NCBI GenBank assembly: GCA_034440615.1
Contig: JAOTOM010004555.1
Location: 248,001-312,000 of the forward strand
Direction of reading: 5' to 3'
Length of the DNA: 64,000 nt
From: Ashinkailepas kermadecensis
Taxonomy: Eukaryota > Arthropoda > Thecostraca > Neolepadidae
The translations under genes were made by a program, and so were the position numbers. Below, piece by piece: positions 11,990 through 25,267 of this stretch. Under the pieces are notes generated by a model, which saw only the letters and a list, made by a program, of their open reading frames with translations, had not been told where the DNA came from and did no database searches. Each line of letters starts with the position of its first letter. Within the stretch, counting starts at the first letter, position 1.

Positions 11990-13455
11990 GGTGACCCTGG
12001 ACCACGGCCGTCAGAGATGTGATCCAAGTCACGGCTGTCAAAGATGTGACCCTGGACCACGGCTGTAAGAGATGTGACCCTGGACCACGGTTGTCAGAGA
12101 TGTGACCCTGGACCACGGCTGTCAGAGATGTGACCCTGGACCACGACTGTCAGAGATGTGACCATGGACCACTGCTTTCAGAGATGTGACCATGGACCAC
12201 GGGTGTCAGAGATGTGACCCTGGACCACGGTTGTCAGAGATGTGACCCTGGACCACGGCTGTCAGAGATGTGACCCGGATCACGGCTGTCAGAGATGTGA
12301 CCCGGGCCACGGTTGTCAGAGATGTGACCATGGACCACGGCTGTCAGAGATGTGACCCTGAACCACGGTTGTCAGAGATGTGACCCTATACCACGGTTGT
12401 CAGAGATGTGACCCTGGACCACGGTTGTCAGAGATGTGACCCGGGTCACGGCTGTCAGAGATGTGATCCGAGCCACGGCCGTCAGGGATGTGACCTAAGC
12501 CACGGCTGTCAAAGATGTGACCCAAGTCACGGTTGTCAGAGATGTGACCCTGGACCACGGTTGTCAGAGATGTGACCCGGGTCACGGCTGTCAGAGATGT
12601 GACCCGAGCCACGGTTGTCAGAGATGTGACCCTGGGCCACGGCTGTCAGAGATGTGGCCCGGGTCACGGCTGTCAGAGATGTGACCCTGGACCACGGCTG
12701 TCAGAGATGTGGCCCGGGTCACGGCTGTCCGAGATGTGACCCGGGCCACGGTTGTCAGAGATGTGACCCGGGCCACGGTTGTCAGAGATGTGACCATGTT
12801 CCACGGCTGTCAGAGATGTGACCCTGAACCACGATTGTCAGAGATGTGACCCGGGTCATGGCTGTCAGAGATGTGACCCGAGCCACGGCCGTCAGGGATG
12901 TGACCTAAGCCACGGCTGTCAAAGATGTGACCCAAGTCACGGCTGTCAGAGATGTGACCCTGGACCACGGCTGTCAGAGATGTGGCCCGGGTCACGGCTG
13001 TCCGAGATGTGACCCTGTTCACGGCTGTCAGAGATGTTACCCTGGCCACGGTTGTCAGAGATGTGGCCCTGGACCACGGTTGTCAGAGATGTGACCCTGG
13101 TCACGGCTGTCAGAGATGTGACCCGGATCACGGCTGTCAGAGATGTGACCCGGGCCACGGTTGTCAGAGATGTGACCATGTTCCACGGCTGTCAGAGATG
13201 TGACCCTGAACCACGGTTGTCAGAGATGTGACCCTATACCACGGTTGACAGAGATGTGACCCTGGACCACGGCTGTCAGAGATGTGACCCTGAACCACGG
13301 CTGTCAGAGTGGTGACCCGGGCCACGGCTGTCAGAGATGTGACCCTGGTCACGACTGTCAGAGATGTGACCCTGGACCACGGCTGTCAGAGATGTGACCC
13401 GAGTCACGAGTGTCAGAGATGTGACCCGGGCCACGTCTGTCAGACCGCGACCGTG
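11990..13455. repeat. Minisatellite, 27/28-bp unit, about 52 copies
   Basis: Roughly 52 copies built on TGTCAGAGATGTGACCC followed by a GGACCACGG-like end. Units with TGGACCACGG are 28 bp and those with GGGTCACGG or GGGCCACGG are 27 bp. Blocks of variants recur: the order CCCGGATCACGG, CCCGGGCCACGG, ACCATG-CCACGG appears at about 12273 and again at 13121 (848 bp apart), and a CCGTCAGGGATGTGACCTAA variant recurs at about 12479 and 12889 (410 bp apart), showing higher-order duplication. Cys/His-rich translations (CQRCDPGHG) come from the 27-bp units and are not a protein family. Confidence 0.97.
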
Positions 13456-13845
13456 ACCCTGGCCACGGTCAGGTGGCTGCACATCAGCTGCAGCTTTGTC
13501 GGCATCAAGCCAAGTCGGCGACGAGTCACTTCCCTCAGACGGGGCCATCGTTTGTCTTGGCTGACTCAGTCTGCATTCCTTCTAAAAGGGTTGATCCAAG
13601 CTGAGTCGACCCGACGCAGACGCCTAAAAGTTGCTGTGCACAATTAAGAGCTGACAAAATAAATATACGTGGGAAGGTGTCCACGGGTAAGGGGATCCGC
13701 GGGGCTGAGTGCGCTACATCACATGCAAGCGTCTAAAGAACGATTCATCCCTACAACCATAGTTCAACTAATCAATGTTCAATCAACCAATGAACATTTG
13801 TTTTGCTTTGCCATTGCAGTAGGCTGGTTTCACAGAGCCTGTAAG
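13456..13845. other. Intergenic stretch, no gene seen
   Basis: Short unique sequence between two arrays. No feature is supported. Confidence 0.5.
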
Positions 13846-15605
13846 GTGACATCCCAGTCTGCCTGGTGATACCCCAGTCGGCTCAGTGGCACTTCAGTCG
13901 GCCTGGCGACACCCCGGTCGGCCCGATGACACCCAGTCGGCCTGGTGACACCACAGTCGGCCTGGTGACACCCAGTCGGCCCGGTGACACCACAGTCGGC
14001 CCGGTGACACCCCAGTCGGTCTGGTGACACCCCAGTCGGTCTGGTGACACCACAGTCGGCCTGGTGACACCACAGTCGGTCTGGTGACACCACAGTCGGC
14101 CTGGTGACACCACAGTCGGCCCGATGACACCCCAGTCGGTCTGGTGACACCACAGTCGGCCTGGTGACACCCCAGTCGGTCTGGTGACACCCCAGTCGGT
14201 CTGGTGACACCACAGTCGGCCTGGTGACACCCCAGTCGGTCTGGTGACACCCCAGTCGGCCCGGTGACACCCCAGTCGGTCCGGTGACACCCAGTCGGTC
14301 CGGTGACACCCCAGTCGGCCTGGCGACACCCCAGTCGGCCCGGTGACACCCAGTCGGCCCGGTGACACCCCAGTCGGCCCGGTGACACCCCAGTCGGCCC
14401 GGTGACACCCAGTCGGTCTGGTGACACCACAGTCGGCTCAGTGGAACTTCAGTCGGCCCGGCGACACCACAGTCGGCCCGGTGACACCACAGTCGGCCTG
14501 GTGACACCCAGTCGGCCCGATGACACCCCAGTCTGCCCGGTGACACCCAGTCGGTCTGGTGACACCCCAGTCGGCCTGGTGACACCCAGTCGGTCTGGTG
14601 ACACCCAGTCGGTCTGGCGACACCCCAGTCGGTCTGGTGACACCCCAGTCGGCCCGGTGACACCCAGTCGGTCTGGTGACACCCAGTCGGCCCGGTGACA
14701 CCCAGTCGGCCCGGTGACACCCCAGTCGGTCCGGTGACACCCAGTCGGCCCGGTGACACCCAGTCGGCCTGGTGACACCCAGTCGGCCCGGTGACACCCC
14801 AGTCGGCCCGGTGACACCCCAGTCGGCCCGGTGACACCCCAGTCGGCCCGATGACACCCAGTCGGCCCGATGACACCCAGTCGGCCTGGTGACACCCCAG
14901 TCGGCCCGGTGACACCCAGTCGGCCCGGTGACACCCAGTCGGCCCGGTGACACCCCAGTCGGCCCGGTGACACCACAGTCGGCCCGGTGACACCACAGTC
15001 GGCCCGGTGACACCCAGTCGGCCCGGTGACACCCAGTCGGCCCGGTGACACCCCAGTCGGCCTGGTGACACCCAGTCGGCCCGGTGACACCCCAGTCGGC
15101 CTGATGACACCACAGTCGGCCCGGTGACACCCAGTCGGCCCGGTGACACCCAGTCGGCCCGGTGACACCCAGTCGGCCCGATGACACCCCAGTCGGCCCG
15201 GTGACACCCAGTCGGCCCGGTGACACCCCAGTCGGCCTGATGACACCACAGTCGGCCCGGTGACACCCAGTCGGCCCGGTGACACCCAGTCGGCCCGGTG
15301 ACACCCAGTCGGCCCGGTGACACCACAGTCGGCCCGGTGACACCCCAGTCGGCCTGGTGACACCCAGTCGGCCTGGTGACACCCAGTCGGCCCGGTGACA
15401 CCCAGTCGGCCCGATGACACCCAGTCGGCCCGGTGACACCCAGTCGGCCTGGTGACACCCAGTCGGCCCGGTGACACCCCAGTCGGCCTGGTGACACCCA
15501 GTCGGCCCGGTGACACCCAGTCGGCCCGGTGACACCCAGTCGGCCTGGTGACACCCCAGTCGGCCCGGTGACACCCAGTCGGCCCCAGTCGGCCCGGTGA
15601 TGTCG
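13846..15605. repeat. Minisatellite, 19/20-bp unit, about 88 copies
   Basis: The longest minisatellite here: about 88 units of CGGTGACACCCAGTCGGCC (19 bp), or 20 bp with one extra C or A (GACACCCCAG or GACACCACAG). A rare variant with GGCTCAGTGG(C/A)ACTTCAG occurs at about 13880 and again at about 14436, marking a duplicated block of about 556 bp. The minus-strand frame of 599 codons (RPTGCHRADWVSPGRL-like) is open only because the unit lacks stops. Confidence 0.97.
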
Positions 15606-16330
15606 AAATTTGTTATGAAAGCTTGCCAATTAAAATATCGTTTCATTCCTTCAAACTCAATTTTGAGCCAATAGTATGCTCAAAATTGCATATTTTTCAT
15701 TCAATTTAGGGGACTTCTAATATAGGGATACCTATGCTAATGATAACGATTGGAATAACATGGAATCGACAGGTGGCATTGTTTAACAGACCACATCATA
15801 GATAATCTCTGTGCCTGGAATTGTACTACGAGATGCTTGTGTATCACAACCTACTTTATCACTGCCAGATAGTCAGTGGCGGGCGTCCAGTGCGCAAAAT
15901 GGCGCATAAGTACCAGAATCAGAATAGTTACAGAATATAGTTACAGAATAAAAAGCAAAGTACCATTATATGTAATGCAACAGTGTAAATGACAATGCAA
16001 TGGATATCTGAAGGCAAGCTAACAATAATAAATGAGCTTCGCATCTCATTTTATGGAGCCAAAGCCGGATAAGTTGTAGCCATTTTCTTCTCGAATCAGT
16101 GAGCATCCCGGCGCGCTTGTCGCAAACGCATATTTGAGTCATTGAATGTTCTCAGGAAATCGCTAGTTTTTTCCTTTAACCGGATATCCCGGATGTCCAC
16201 ATTACCATTGCGTCTGGCGCCTTTCCAGGTTGAAATGTCTGACACTGCGTCAACAAAAACCGCAACGACTGCATGGCGTGCATGTGACAGGGAACAAAGC
16301 TCGGCGACAATACTTTGCGGTAATCTACAC
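15606..16330. other. Intergenic stretch, no gene seen
   Basis: AT-rich sequence with short frames. Nothing recognisable. Confidence 0.5.
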
Positions 16331-16620
16331 CGGGAGATGGAAGTTTTGGGACAATACCCTACAGCTCACAGGCTAATCTGCACCAGGAGATGGAAGTTTG
16401 GCGACAACACCCTGCAGCTCAGAGACTAATCTACACCAGAGAGAGGGAAGATTGGCGGCAATACCCTATGGCTCACAAGCTAAACTACACCAAGAAAGGA
16501 AAGTTCGGCGGCAATGTCCTGGGACTCACAGGCCAATCCACACCAGAAGAGGGACGTTCAGCGGCAATACCCCGGGGCTCACAGGCTAATCCACACCAGG
16601 AGAGGGGAGCTTGGGGACCA
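16331..16620. repeat. Degenerate minisatellite, 54-bp unit
   Basis: About five copies of a 54-bp unit (18 codons) starting near GGAGATGGAAGTTTGGCGAC and ending CTAATCTACACCAG. Divergence between units is considerable. The unit length is a multiple of three, so frames stay open (16390-16698 +), but no protein family is recognised. Confidence 0.85.
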
Positions 16621-17583
16621 AACCCTGCGGCTCCGTCGACTATCTACGATTATGTACATAAAACTAGGCATATGCATGAATTACAGAACGAACGGTAGAA
16701 CGAACGGCTTAATACTACGTATATTGAATCACTGACGACTGCCTACATCATAAAAGTACGATGAAAGTCTCAGTTGCCATATGAGAGTTAAGAACGCGCT
16801 AATTCAATGGGAGAAGAGGAGCCAATGTGTCCAATCATAACTAGACTTTGATACACCGCCTGGTCACATGATAAACCTAGCCATATTTTGCAAGTGCCAT
16901 TCCCATCACTATATCGGAGACTGCCTCACAGCTCACGGTGATAGCATTGAACAGACAAGCTACAGTGACGCACTTGGCAGCCTCGTCCGTCTACAGCTGA
17001 CGCAACGTCGACAGCCTTTGACACACCACTAAAGCACGTCCTGTCGCGACTCAGGCTGTGACATCCAACTACAGCCTGTCGCCAGGATGGCCTCTGGGAT
17101 AAACTAGCAGGCTCCACTCCACCCCAGACACATAGTGGCATCACGTGTGTCGTGGTCGCTTATGCGTTATTTGAGCCTTTCGGAACTTAGTCTCTGGCAA
17201 ATATGCGCGCCTTTTTATCATGTGGCTACACAGAAGGTTGTGCGATCGATGGAAGCGTTCCAGTTAAGGAGCCATTCTGTCCAGTTGGACTTGAGTATAT
17301 TCTTGCCTCGATGTGATACCAATCTTCATCTCAACGGAAAGCCTTGCGAATCAAACTGATGACGTTCGTATATGACGCTATTAATCAGCTTACGCTTCCT
17401 GTGCTGATATCACGATTGGTGTCATAAGTAACGGGAATTTGCTTTTTAATGTTTACTTCTAATGCACAAAAGGTTACCCAGGTCACGCGAAATTCCGTTG
17501 TGTAACTCAACGCGCTCAAAGTAGTCCTTACTGGCTGTAATCTCACCTCAATGCCCTGTAAAATCCATTGTTCCCCCAGGAAA
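16621..17583. other. Intergenic stretch, no gene seen
   Basis: No coding motif or repeat period was recognised. Confidence 0.5.
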
Positions 17584-17703
17584 CAATAGTGGTGGCACGG
17601 TAGGAATGTCACCCAATAGTGGTGGCACGGTAGGAATGTCACCCAATAGTGGTGGCACGGTAGGAATGTCACCCAATAGTGGTGGCACGGTAGGAATGTC
17701 ACC
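17584..17703. repeat. Four perfect copies of a 30-bp unit
   Basis: Units at 17584, 17614, 17644 and 17674 are identical, start CAATAGTGGTGGCACGGTAG and end GAATGTCACC. Perfect identity points to a very recent expansion. Confidence 0.98.
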
Positions 17704-20129
17704 CACGTCAATCCGTATTAAAAAAATGGTGCTTTTGATCAAGACGAATATATCCGCGGTCCTCGGCACAATTCGGTTAACTTTGCAATTTGTTTTTTCA
17801 TTTAGAAAATGGCACAAAACAAAAAGAGCATACATCGGTACATGTTAACTCCTTGTAGGGTGCAACACCAGTGTACTAATTCCTTCACTTCGTCAACTCA
17901 GCGAACTTTGTTCTGCCGCAGCACCATCAGAGCCATTTGAGGACAGTGAGAACTTTCCGTGGCGAGTGTTTCGCGTTCACATTGACCTTCCACGGACGAT
18001 TGCAAACTGAATTACAACCTCGTAGTACATGTCTAAATGAAGGGTGCAGGCGTTGGTAAAAAGCAAGCTGGTCAAAGCCAATATTAGGTGCATGCGCATC
18101 AACATGATCAAAATGGAAACGAGAAACCTTATCTCTGAACATAGATATTTATTCTTTTCCTAACTTCCCTTCTTGACCTAATGACCTCGGAAAACCCCTC
18201 TTCCCACGTACATTAATCTCGTCTCAAAGAGTTTTATCCCTGGACGATGCCCAGGTGGCACAGGAACACACACACTATCCATTTGGAATGGCGTTTCGAC
18301 AACGTCACCCCCCCCTATTTCGCTCCTGATTAACTGAAATGGCGACATATGATACAGACTGGCGAATTCGCGGCGCCTCGGCTTCTCTGTAATGACCAAA
18401 TCCAACCGCTATAATATATGAAAGTGAAGATAATGACCAGAATAAACACCGGTTCACAGACAACCTGGAATCCGAGGATTATGTCCCATTTCAGGAGGCT
18501 TGCCGCAATACAGCTCAATACTGCATCGTATGGGACGGCAAAATGTGCGGTCATAAACAACTCAGGTGAAGCTCAGTCTGGAATCGCGATACCGCAGCCA
18601 GCAGGGTGTCCGCCGAACTTCCACCGCCAATGATTCAGTGGCAAACAAATGGTTTCAACGTTTTTGGCCACGCTACAATCCAGCTGCCTGGCAGTTGGCA
18701 ACACGTCGCAGTCCCTCTGACAGCAGGCGGGCCGTGCACAGCAACAGCCAACAGCGAGCCCATCAGCCACATAGCAGTCGATCGCACCTGCGCAAACACC
18801 AAGCGACGCTGAAGAAAGCTATCCACAGCAACCGCCGACAGCCCAACAGAAACCGACGGCAACGGCTGCACGGCCGCCATTGTCCCCCCCCCCCTCCCGG
18901 GGGGCTGTGCACAGCTTCACGGCCGATCGACAGCATCACAGCGGTCACGTGCAGTGGACCTTCACAGCGGTCGCCTCATTCACAGCAGCCGTGCACGGCG
19001 CCAGCGAGTGTGTGACGTCACATCAACACTGTCGGTTGGCAGACCACTTGGTCTGATGTCATCCTTTACCCGTGCGCAAAATATCCCCAGTGGTGGCACG
19101 CCAGCGCCAGCGCGGACGGGTCAGGCGGAACAGCTACACGCGGCGGTGCAGCAACACCTGGCTAATTTATTCACTATGGCATGATCTACCTTAGCAAAGC
19201 CGATGAAATATTCGTCACACCTGCGAACTGGAATTCCAGGTCAGTATAACTTTATTGACCGAAAAATGAAACCGAAGACAATCCAGCTCTCCGCCGCTGG
19301 CAATGATCGATTACGTCGGCAGCCTTCATGCGTGAATAGTTAATCTGAACACTTACACGCTCATAGATTCGCAATCGTGGCATACAGCCGAAACCCTCAA
19401 ACTCGAAGTAGTCTTACATACCGAATCATGTAGTACAATGTCTATGAGCGCATGTTCAGAAACGTGTCTTTTACACGTCATGAAAATTGGTAAATACCTC
19501 AGATAAAATTGGTGAAATGAGTGAAGTAGACCTTACTTCCGTAGCGCCATGAAGCAAAAGTTTAAACTGGTAAATCTGGTTTGGCCTGCGCCTGACAAGT
19601 AGCGAAAAAACAACGGCGGAAGATGGAAACACAGCGTAAGGATAGCATGTTCCTGGTTATCATAGCTGGTGCGCAGGCAGTCCTCCATATAACTGGCCTG
19701 GCCGTGGTTAGGACACGCAGCCTCCGGCCGGCTCAAGTGGCACCGCAGAATACAGGCCTATCTCCGTGGGCGAGGGTGAGTGAGGTGCTCAAGTGTATCC
19801 GCTCTGTCCGCACAGGTTCAGCTAATGCTTAGTGGCGCGCACAACGCCGACTTCTCGGTTCGGAGATACTGATATAGCCCCAGATGCACGTCCTACACAG
19901 TCTGACTACCCATCCGAAGAGGTCAGGTCCACACGTCCACACGTCAGGACCACGACGTCAGTTGCAGTCGAATGGTACCACGGTCGACCCCAACGGTTCG
20001 TACCTCGCCGTCAGCTGCCGCGAAGTGACGTCACCACGGCTGACCGATGCGTTGGCACCTCGGCATCAGCTGGCGTGAAATGACGTCACCAGGGATAACT
20101 CGGAATGTTCCCCTGGGTGCCGACCCGAC
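17704..20129. other. Intergenic stretch, no gene seen
   Basis: Mixed composition. 18560-19160 is richer in CAG/CAC words and gives overlapping frames on both strands with no motif. A C run lies near 18887-18897. No gene is supported. Confidence 0.5.
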
Positions 20130-20134
20130 TGCCA

Positions 20135-20765
20135 ACCGACCGGCGACCGCCAGGCTTGGGCCCCAACCAACCGACCGGTGACCACCAGGCTTGGGCCCCA
20201 ACCAGCCGACCGGTGAACACCAGGCTTGAGCCCCAACCAAAGGACCGGCGACCACCAGGCTTGGGTCCAACCAACAGATCGGTGACCACCAGGCTTGGGC
20301 CCCAACCAAAGAACCGGTGACCACCAGGGTTGGGCCCCAACCAAAGGACCGGCGACCACCAGGCTTGGGCCCCAACCAACTAATCGGTGACCACCAGGCT
20401 TGGGCCCCAACCAACTAATCGGTGTCCACCAGGCTTGGGCCCCAACCAACTAATCGGTGACCACCAGGCTTGGACCCCAACCAACTAATCGGTGACCACC
20501 AGGCTTGGGCCCCAACCAACTAATCGGTGTCCACCAGACTTGGGCCCCAACCAACTAATCGGTGTCCACCAGGCTTGGGCCCCAACCAACGGATCGGTGT
20601 CCACCAGGCTTGGACCCCAACCAACTAATCGGTGTCCACCAGGCTTGGGCCCCAACCAACGAATCGGTGTCCACCAGGCTTGGGCCCCAACCAACGGATC
20701 GGTGACCGTCAAGCTTAGCCCCCAACCAACGGATCGGTGACCGCCAGGCTTGGGGCCCAGCCGGC
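20135..20765. repeat. Minisatellite, 35-bp unit
   Basis: About 18 copies of a 35-bp unit containing CGGTGACCACCAGGCTTGGG then CCCCAACCAAC. The first two positions vary (GGTGACC, GGCGACC, GGTGTCC), and GGTGTCC units cluster in the right half, as expected from local copy spread. A G run (about 20780-20792) follows the array. Confidence 0.97.
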
Positions 20766-23513
20766 CAATACGGAGACCTGGGGGGGGGGGGGCAGCTCGC
20801 GTGTCGGTGTCAACTTCCCAGCTATGGCCGTCGCGTTAGCGCCGAGGGGAGGGCGCATTACTGTGGCCGGCGGCGAACATGACTGACCGACACGGCATGG
20901 CGCGCCCATGACATTTACACAAAATACAGCCCCCGGCCAGTGACAGCACGCTGGCAGTACGCGGGAGGGCTTCAGCCGGACGATTATTCATTCACGAGAA
21001 TCACTCGCCCGAAATGAGCAGCGAGTGTTGGCGTTGGAGCACCACTCGGCAAGGATCGGACGCTGCACAAAGTCGTGGCGATGTGACCTGGTCATGACAA
21101 AGTTTATGCTTGGAAATAGAGACTGAGGTTTGAACTTAATAGGAACATGGGATGTCATTCTGAAAAAAAACATCTCAGACACCTTGAAATATTTTCATCC
21201 CGTTATGAGTTTTGGAGAGGCTGTAAAGTGTTGCTTAAAACGTGTTCGCAATGTCTGCAAAGCATTGCAGCTAGAACATTCCCTAAAGCATTGATCATGT
21301 CACTGGAATCAGTCTCCTGCATTCCGCCAGATTCCTCGTGTCCAATTAGCTTCTGTCATGACGTACAGCACCAGCATCTACGCGAACATAACGTGTGGAA
21401 TTCCAGGAGCGTGCGCCAGCCAGAGCAGGCTGTCACCAGCACGAAGCGTAGCTCACGGTCAGACACTGTTGCCGCCGAGGAGACGATGAGCCGACGAGCC
21501 GACGATCCGACGAGCCGACGAGCCGACGATCCGACGAGCCGACGAGCCAGTGCCGCCGCCTGAACGGCCGCCGCCGCTCCGCCGCGTCGATCCGAAGTGC
21601 ACGTGCACGCGTCACTCGGCCACCGCCGGACCACACGGCCGCCGCCGCCGACACGGCCGACAGAGTCACGTGACACGTCGCGGGTCCGACTGAGGCGGGG
21701 CCGCCGGCCGCGTCGGCACCGTCGGGGGCGCACATGGTCGGCGGGCCCGAAATAGCCGCCCCTCGCCGCCGGCCCGACTCGGGCTCCGACGCGACGTGCG
21801 GCCGCCGCCCGGTCCGGTGGCCGGCTAAAGGGCAGACAAGGTCTCCGTCCGTCACGAGCGTCTGACAGCTGGCCCGGCACGGCCCCCGTCTGCACCAGGC
21901 CGAGATGCGTGGGACGCCCCACCCCGGCGGGGAGGGGCAGCCGGCCGTGTGCTGCACGGCGGCCACTGGCCGCCCAGCCGGGCTGCTGGAGGGTCGAATG
22001 TTGGCCGCGGGTGTTCGCAGGGTTTCCGGGATCTAACCCCGACACACTGGGGGATGCTCCCCTGGTTGCGTCTGAATCAACGTCTGAATCAACGCTCCCC
22101 TGGTTGCGTCTGAACCTTGACCATTGCGTCTGAATCAACGTCGCTGTCCAACTGAAACTGGCAATATCTTCAATCAATGTGGCTTTAAATAAGCATGATG
22201 TCGACGTCATCTTCGGTCGTGCCATAGTGACGTCGGAAGGGCGAGTATACATCACTGTTCTACACGCGCGACGTGACATATCAGGTCGCGTTTCGCCTGC
22301 TTGAAGTTGTACTGCAATTACACCAGTGGCACTTGACGGCAGCTGTGGGGGACTCGCGCCTCCTTTTTAATGAGCTTCACTCTATTATGCCTACGGGTCA
22401 ACACTAGTCCAAATTGAGCCGGCAGCCTTTTGAGCCGACTACCCTCCCTAGCACTTCGGGACGGCTCCACCGTTGTTGCACTAGCATTGTACGTAGGTAT
22501 GTTATACAAGCATCGCCTATAATGTAAGCTTGGCAAGCCATAGATAGGTTGCATGTCGTCTTCGTCATGCAGTACTGTACACAGATCCCAATTGGATAAA
22601 CAATGGGCAAGCAAAGCTTGAATGAAGAGTCAGCTGACACATGGCCCAGCTCGACGTCATGGAAAGTGAAGGAGACAGTCACGCTTTCCGGAATCCAGTG
22701 AAGTTCGTTTTTGTGAAAAGCGATTTCTTTCGTGTTTGTTGATTTCTGTCATGGGCATGACGTCACGTGTCCCAGTTTCAAGCTCTCCGTACACAACCGA
22801 CTGGAGAGAAGCTACTGAGATCAATCAGTAAGAGATCACGTTTTACCTCACTCAAATGCCGATTGTATCGACCTGGTACAATCCGAGGCGTGTTTCGGGC
22901 TTCAATGGAGGAATGTGACAGGCACTTAAATTCTAATATGTACTTTTTTAAATCCACTTTTCTGCGTGTTTCATCAGAAGAGGAAAAACATGCAGAAAAT
23001 GTCGAAATATTTCCGCTAACCAGACCACTGACATGACGTTCAGGCCCACCCGACATGCACCCAAACGTTTTTTTTTTGGGGGGGGAATGCCGATTGTAAT
23101 TCATCTGTTTGTCACACGCAGGGAGCTGACTTCGTTTAGGATCGGGGAAAATGGTTTCGGAGATGGCCAGTGAAGGTGGGAACAACCAACAACACAGCCT
23201 GTTACGGGTCCAAAATGGCCCAGCCGATGTCAGGCTAACCTGAGAGTTGGCTAACCAAAATGGCCCAGCACTCTCAACGAGATGAAATGTCAAGTGAGAA
23301 TAATTGACAAACAGGATAGGTACATTCAGAAATATGATATATCACGAAGAAGCAACTTTAAATAGGCTATTTTTGGATTATGGATAAGGGGAAGCAGAAC
23401 AAATATGTATGAAAAACGTTTCCAACTTTTACACCGGTACTTAATTTTATACAAACTGTATACTTTTATACAAATACAAATACATGTACAATACAAAAAT
23501 ACAAATTGCCATG
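20766..23513. other. Intergenic stretch with GC-rich patch and two short repeats
   Basis: No gene is recognised. 21484-21550 is a short repeat of GACGAGCC/GACGATCC words. 21560-22010 is CpG-rich, and long frames there on both strands lack motifs. 22060-22140 holds about four copies around TTGCGTCTGAATCAACG. The rest is unique. Confidence 0.5.
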
Positions 23514-24432
23514 GCGTCACAGTGTGAGCTCGCTGGAGCCAAAGCGTCACAGAAAGAAATCGCAATGGGCCACCGTACATACTTGTACTTTTCTACAAAC
23601 TTTAACTTTTTATACAGTATATAAACACAGATACAAGTAAAACATAGCCTGATTTGTAAAAAATGTCTGATGGGTAAGTTCGCTGGAGCCACAGCGTCAC
23701 AGCGTGAGCTCGTGGACAGTGTGGTTATGGCGGTGCCATTAGCAAGTGCCCTTCCATGTGCGTGTAGTATGAGGTATACAATGGATGGTGACTTGAGGGT
23801 ACATTACCTATAGCTTCGTGTAGTGGGAGGTGTACAATGGATGGTGACTTGAGGGTAGGTTATCTATATATTAGCGTCACAACAAACGTCACAGTGTGAG
23901 CTCGCTGGAGCCATAACGTCACAGTGTGAGCTCCCTGGAGCCAATAATATGAACCACAACGTCACAGTGTGAGCTCGCTGGAGCCATAGCGTCACAGTGT
24001 GAGCTCGCTGGAGCCATAGCGTCACAAGCGTCACAGTGTGAGCTCGCTGGAGCCATAGCGTCACAGTGTGAGCTCGCTGGAGCCACAGCGTCACAGTGTG
24101 AGCTCGCTGGAGCCATAGCGTCACAGTGTGAGCTCGCTGGAGCCACAGCGTCACAGTGTGAGCTCGCTGGAGCCACAGCGTCACAGTGGGAGCTCGCTGG
24201 AGCCATAGCGTCACAGTGTGAGCTCGCTGGAGCCATAGCGTCACAGGAGTGGAGCAATAGCTCGCTGGAGCCACAGCGTCACATGTGTGAGCTCGCTGGA
24301 GCCACAGCGTCACAGTGTGAGCTCGCTGGAGCCACAGCGTCACAGTGTGAGCTCGCTGGAGCCATAGCGTCACAGTGTGAGCTCGCAGGAGCCACAGCGT
24401 CACAGTGTGAGCTCGCTGGAGCCACAGCGTCG
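23514..24432. repeat. Minisatellite, 30-bp unit, with outlier units
   Basis: The core array from about 23872 to 24432 has about 19 copies of a 30-bp unit AGCGTCACAGTGTGAGCTCG then CTGGAGCCAC/T. Isolated single units lie upstream at about 23514-23550 and 23680-23714, and 23755-23868 carries a separate direct repeat of about 60 bp (GTACAATGGATGGTGACTTG, twice). Interruptions at about 23941-23957 and 24246-24260 break the core. The unit length is a multiple of three, so several frames stay open. Confidence 0.95.
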
Positions 24433-25266
24433 CGCTGGGCCAGCGTTCGCTGGAGCCACGTGGTCGCCGGCCCGACAACAGCCGGGGCATGTCCCAGCAG
24501 CCATCCGACTGTTCTCAACATGCACTCGTGTCTGGCCGGCCGGCCGAGCGTGCCGCACCGCCAGCTGTCGCGGCCCGCTCGTCGATGCCGTCGTCGATCC
24601 ATCGTCGATGTCGACACGTCGCCACGGACCACAGAGGCGGCACGGCGGGACCGGAAGTGCTCGTGTCACATTCGACGGCGAGCGGCCCAGTATGTGGCCT
24701 GGGTCCTGTCGACCCGCCTTCTCATCACCCCCCCCGTCTGTCAGACATGTCACCGCCTCCCCGCTTCCGCCTCCACCCCCCCCACCACCGTCCCCTTGAC
24801 CAGGGGCGCCCTCCCCCAGGTGGGGGTGGGTGTCGGTGGCAGCGGCTGTGTGGGGGAATGTCAGTTACTGCGCTCGCTGTCGCCGCACCAAGTCCCCACC
24901 AGCCGCCACCCCCGACGGCACGGAACAGACCGGCCTTTGGCGACGACAGCCGGCTTCGTGTGAGACCCACCCGACGACAAAGCGTCACCCTGTAAAACCG
25001 GTGTGAATTATCTGACCGGGTCACTCGCCGCCCGCAACTGATTAATGGCCAACCGCCGCGTTGGAAGTCGCCGTAATTCGCGTATGAGTCGACGACGCGC
25101 CCCGGGGGACGTCCGCCGGAGGGGGGGAGGGGGGGTGTCAGCCACCAACTCGGTCGACGCGTGGCGAAAAAACGGAGCGTCGCATGCTAATTGAAGGACT
25201 GCACAGCAAACGGCGTTCGGCGTGCACCGCGCTCTGCGCGTTGACGCGCCGTTCACTCACAGCAAC
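24433..25266. other. CpG-rich stretch, no gene identified
   Basis: GC-rich, with C runs near 24727-24733 and 24777-24784 and a G run near 25121-25135. Overlapping proline/arginine-rich frames occur on both strands, as GC-rich DNA gives by chance. It may be a CpG island, but no exon is evident. Confidence 0.4.
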
Positions 25267-25267
25267 G

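Noticed and set aside
11990..13455. Cys/His-rich CQRCDPGHG repeats resembling zinc fingers
   Set aside because: Arises from 27-bp units only, is interrupted wherever a 28-bp unit occurs, and has no finger spacing of a known family.
13830..15629. 599-codon minus-strand open frame
   Set aside because: It lies wholly in the 19/20-bp array; other frames are also open and the peptide is only the repeat translated in rotating phase.
21356..22279. 307-codon minus-strand frame
   Set aside because: GC-rich region with competing open frames and no recognisable domain.
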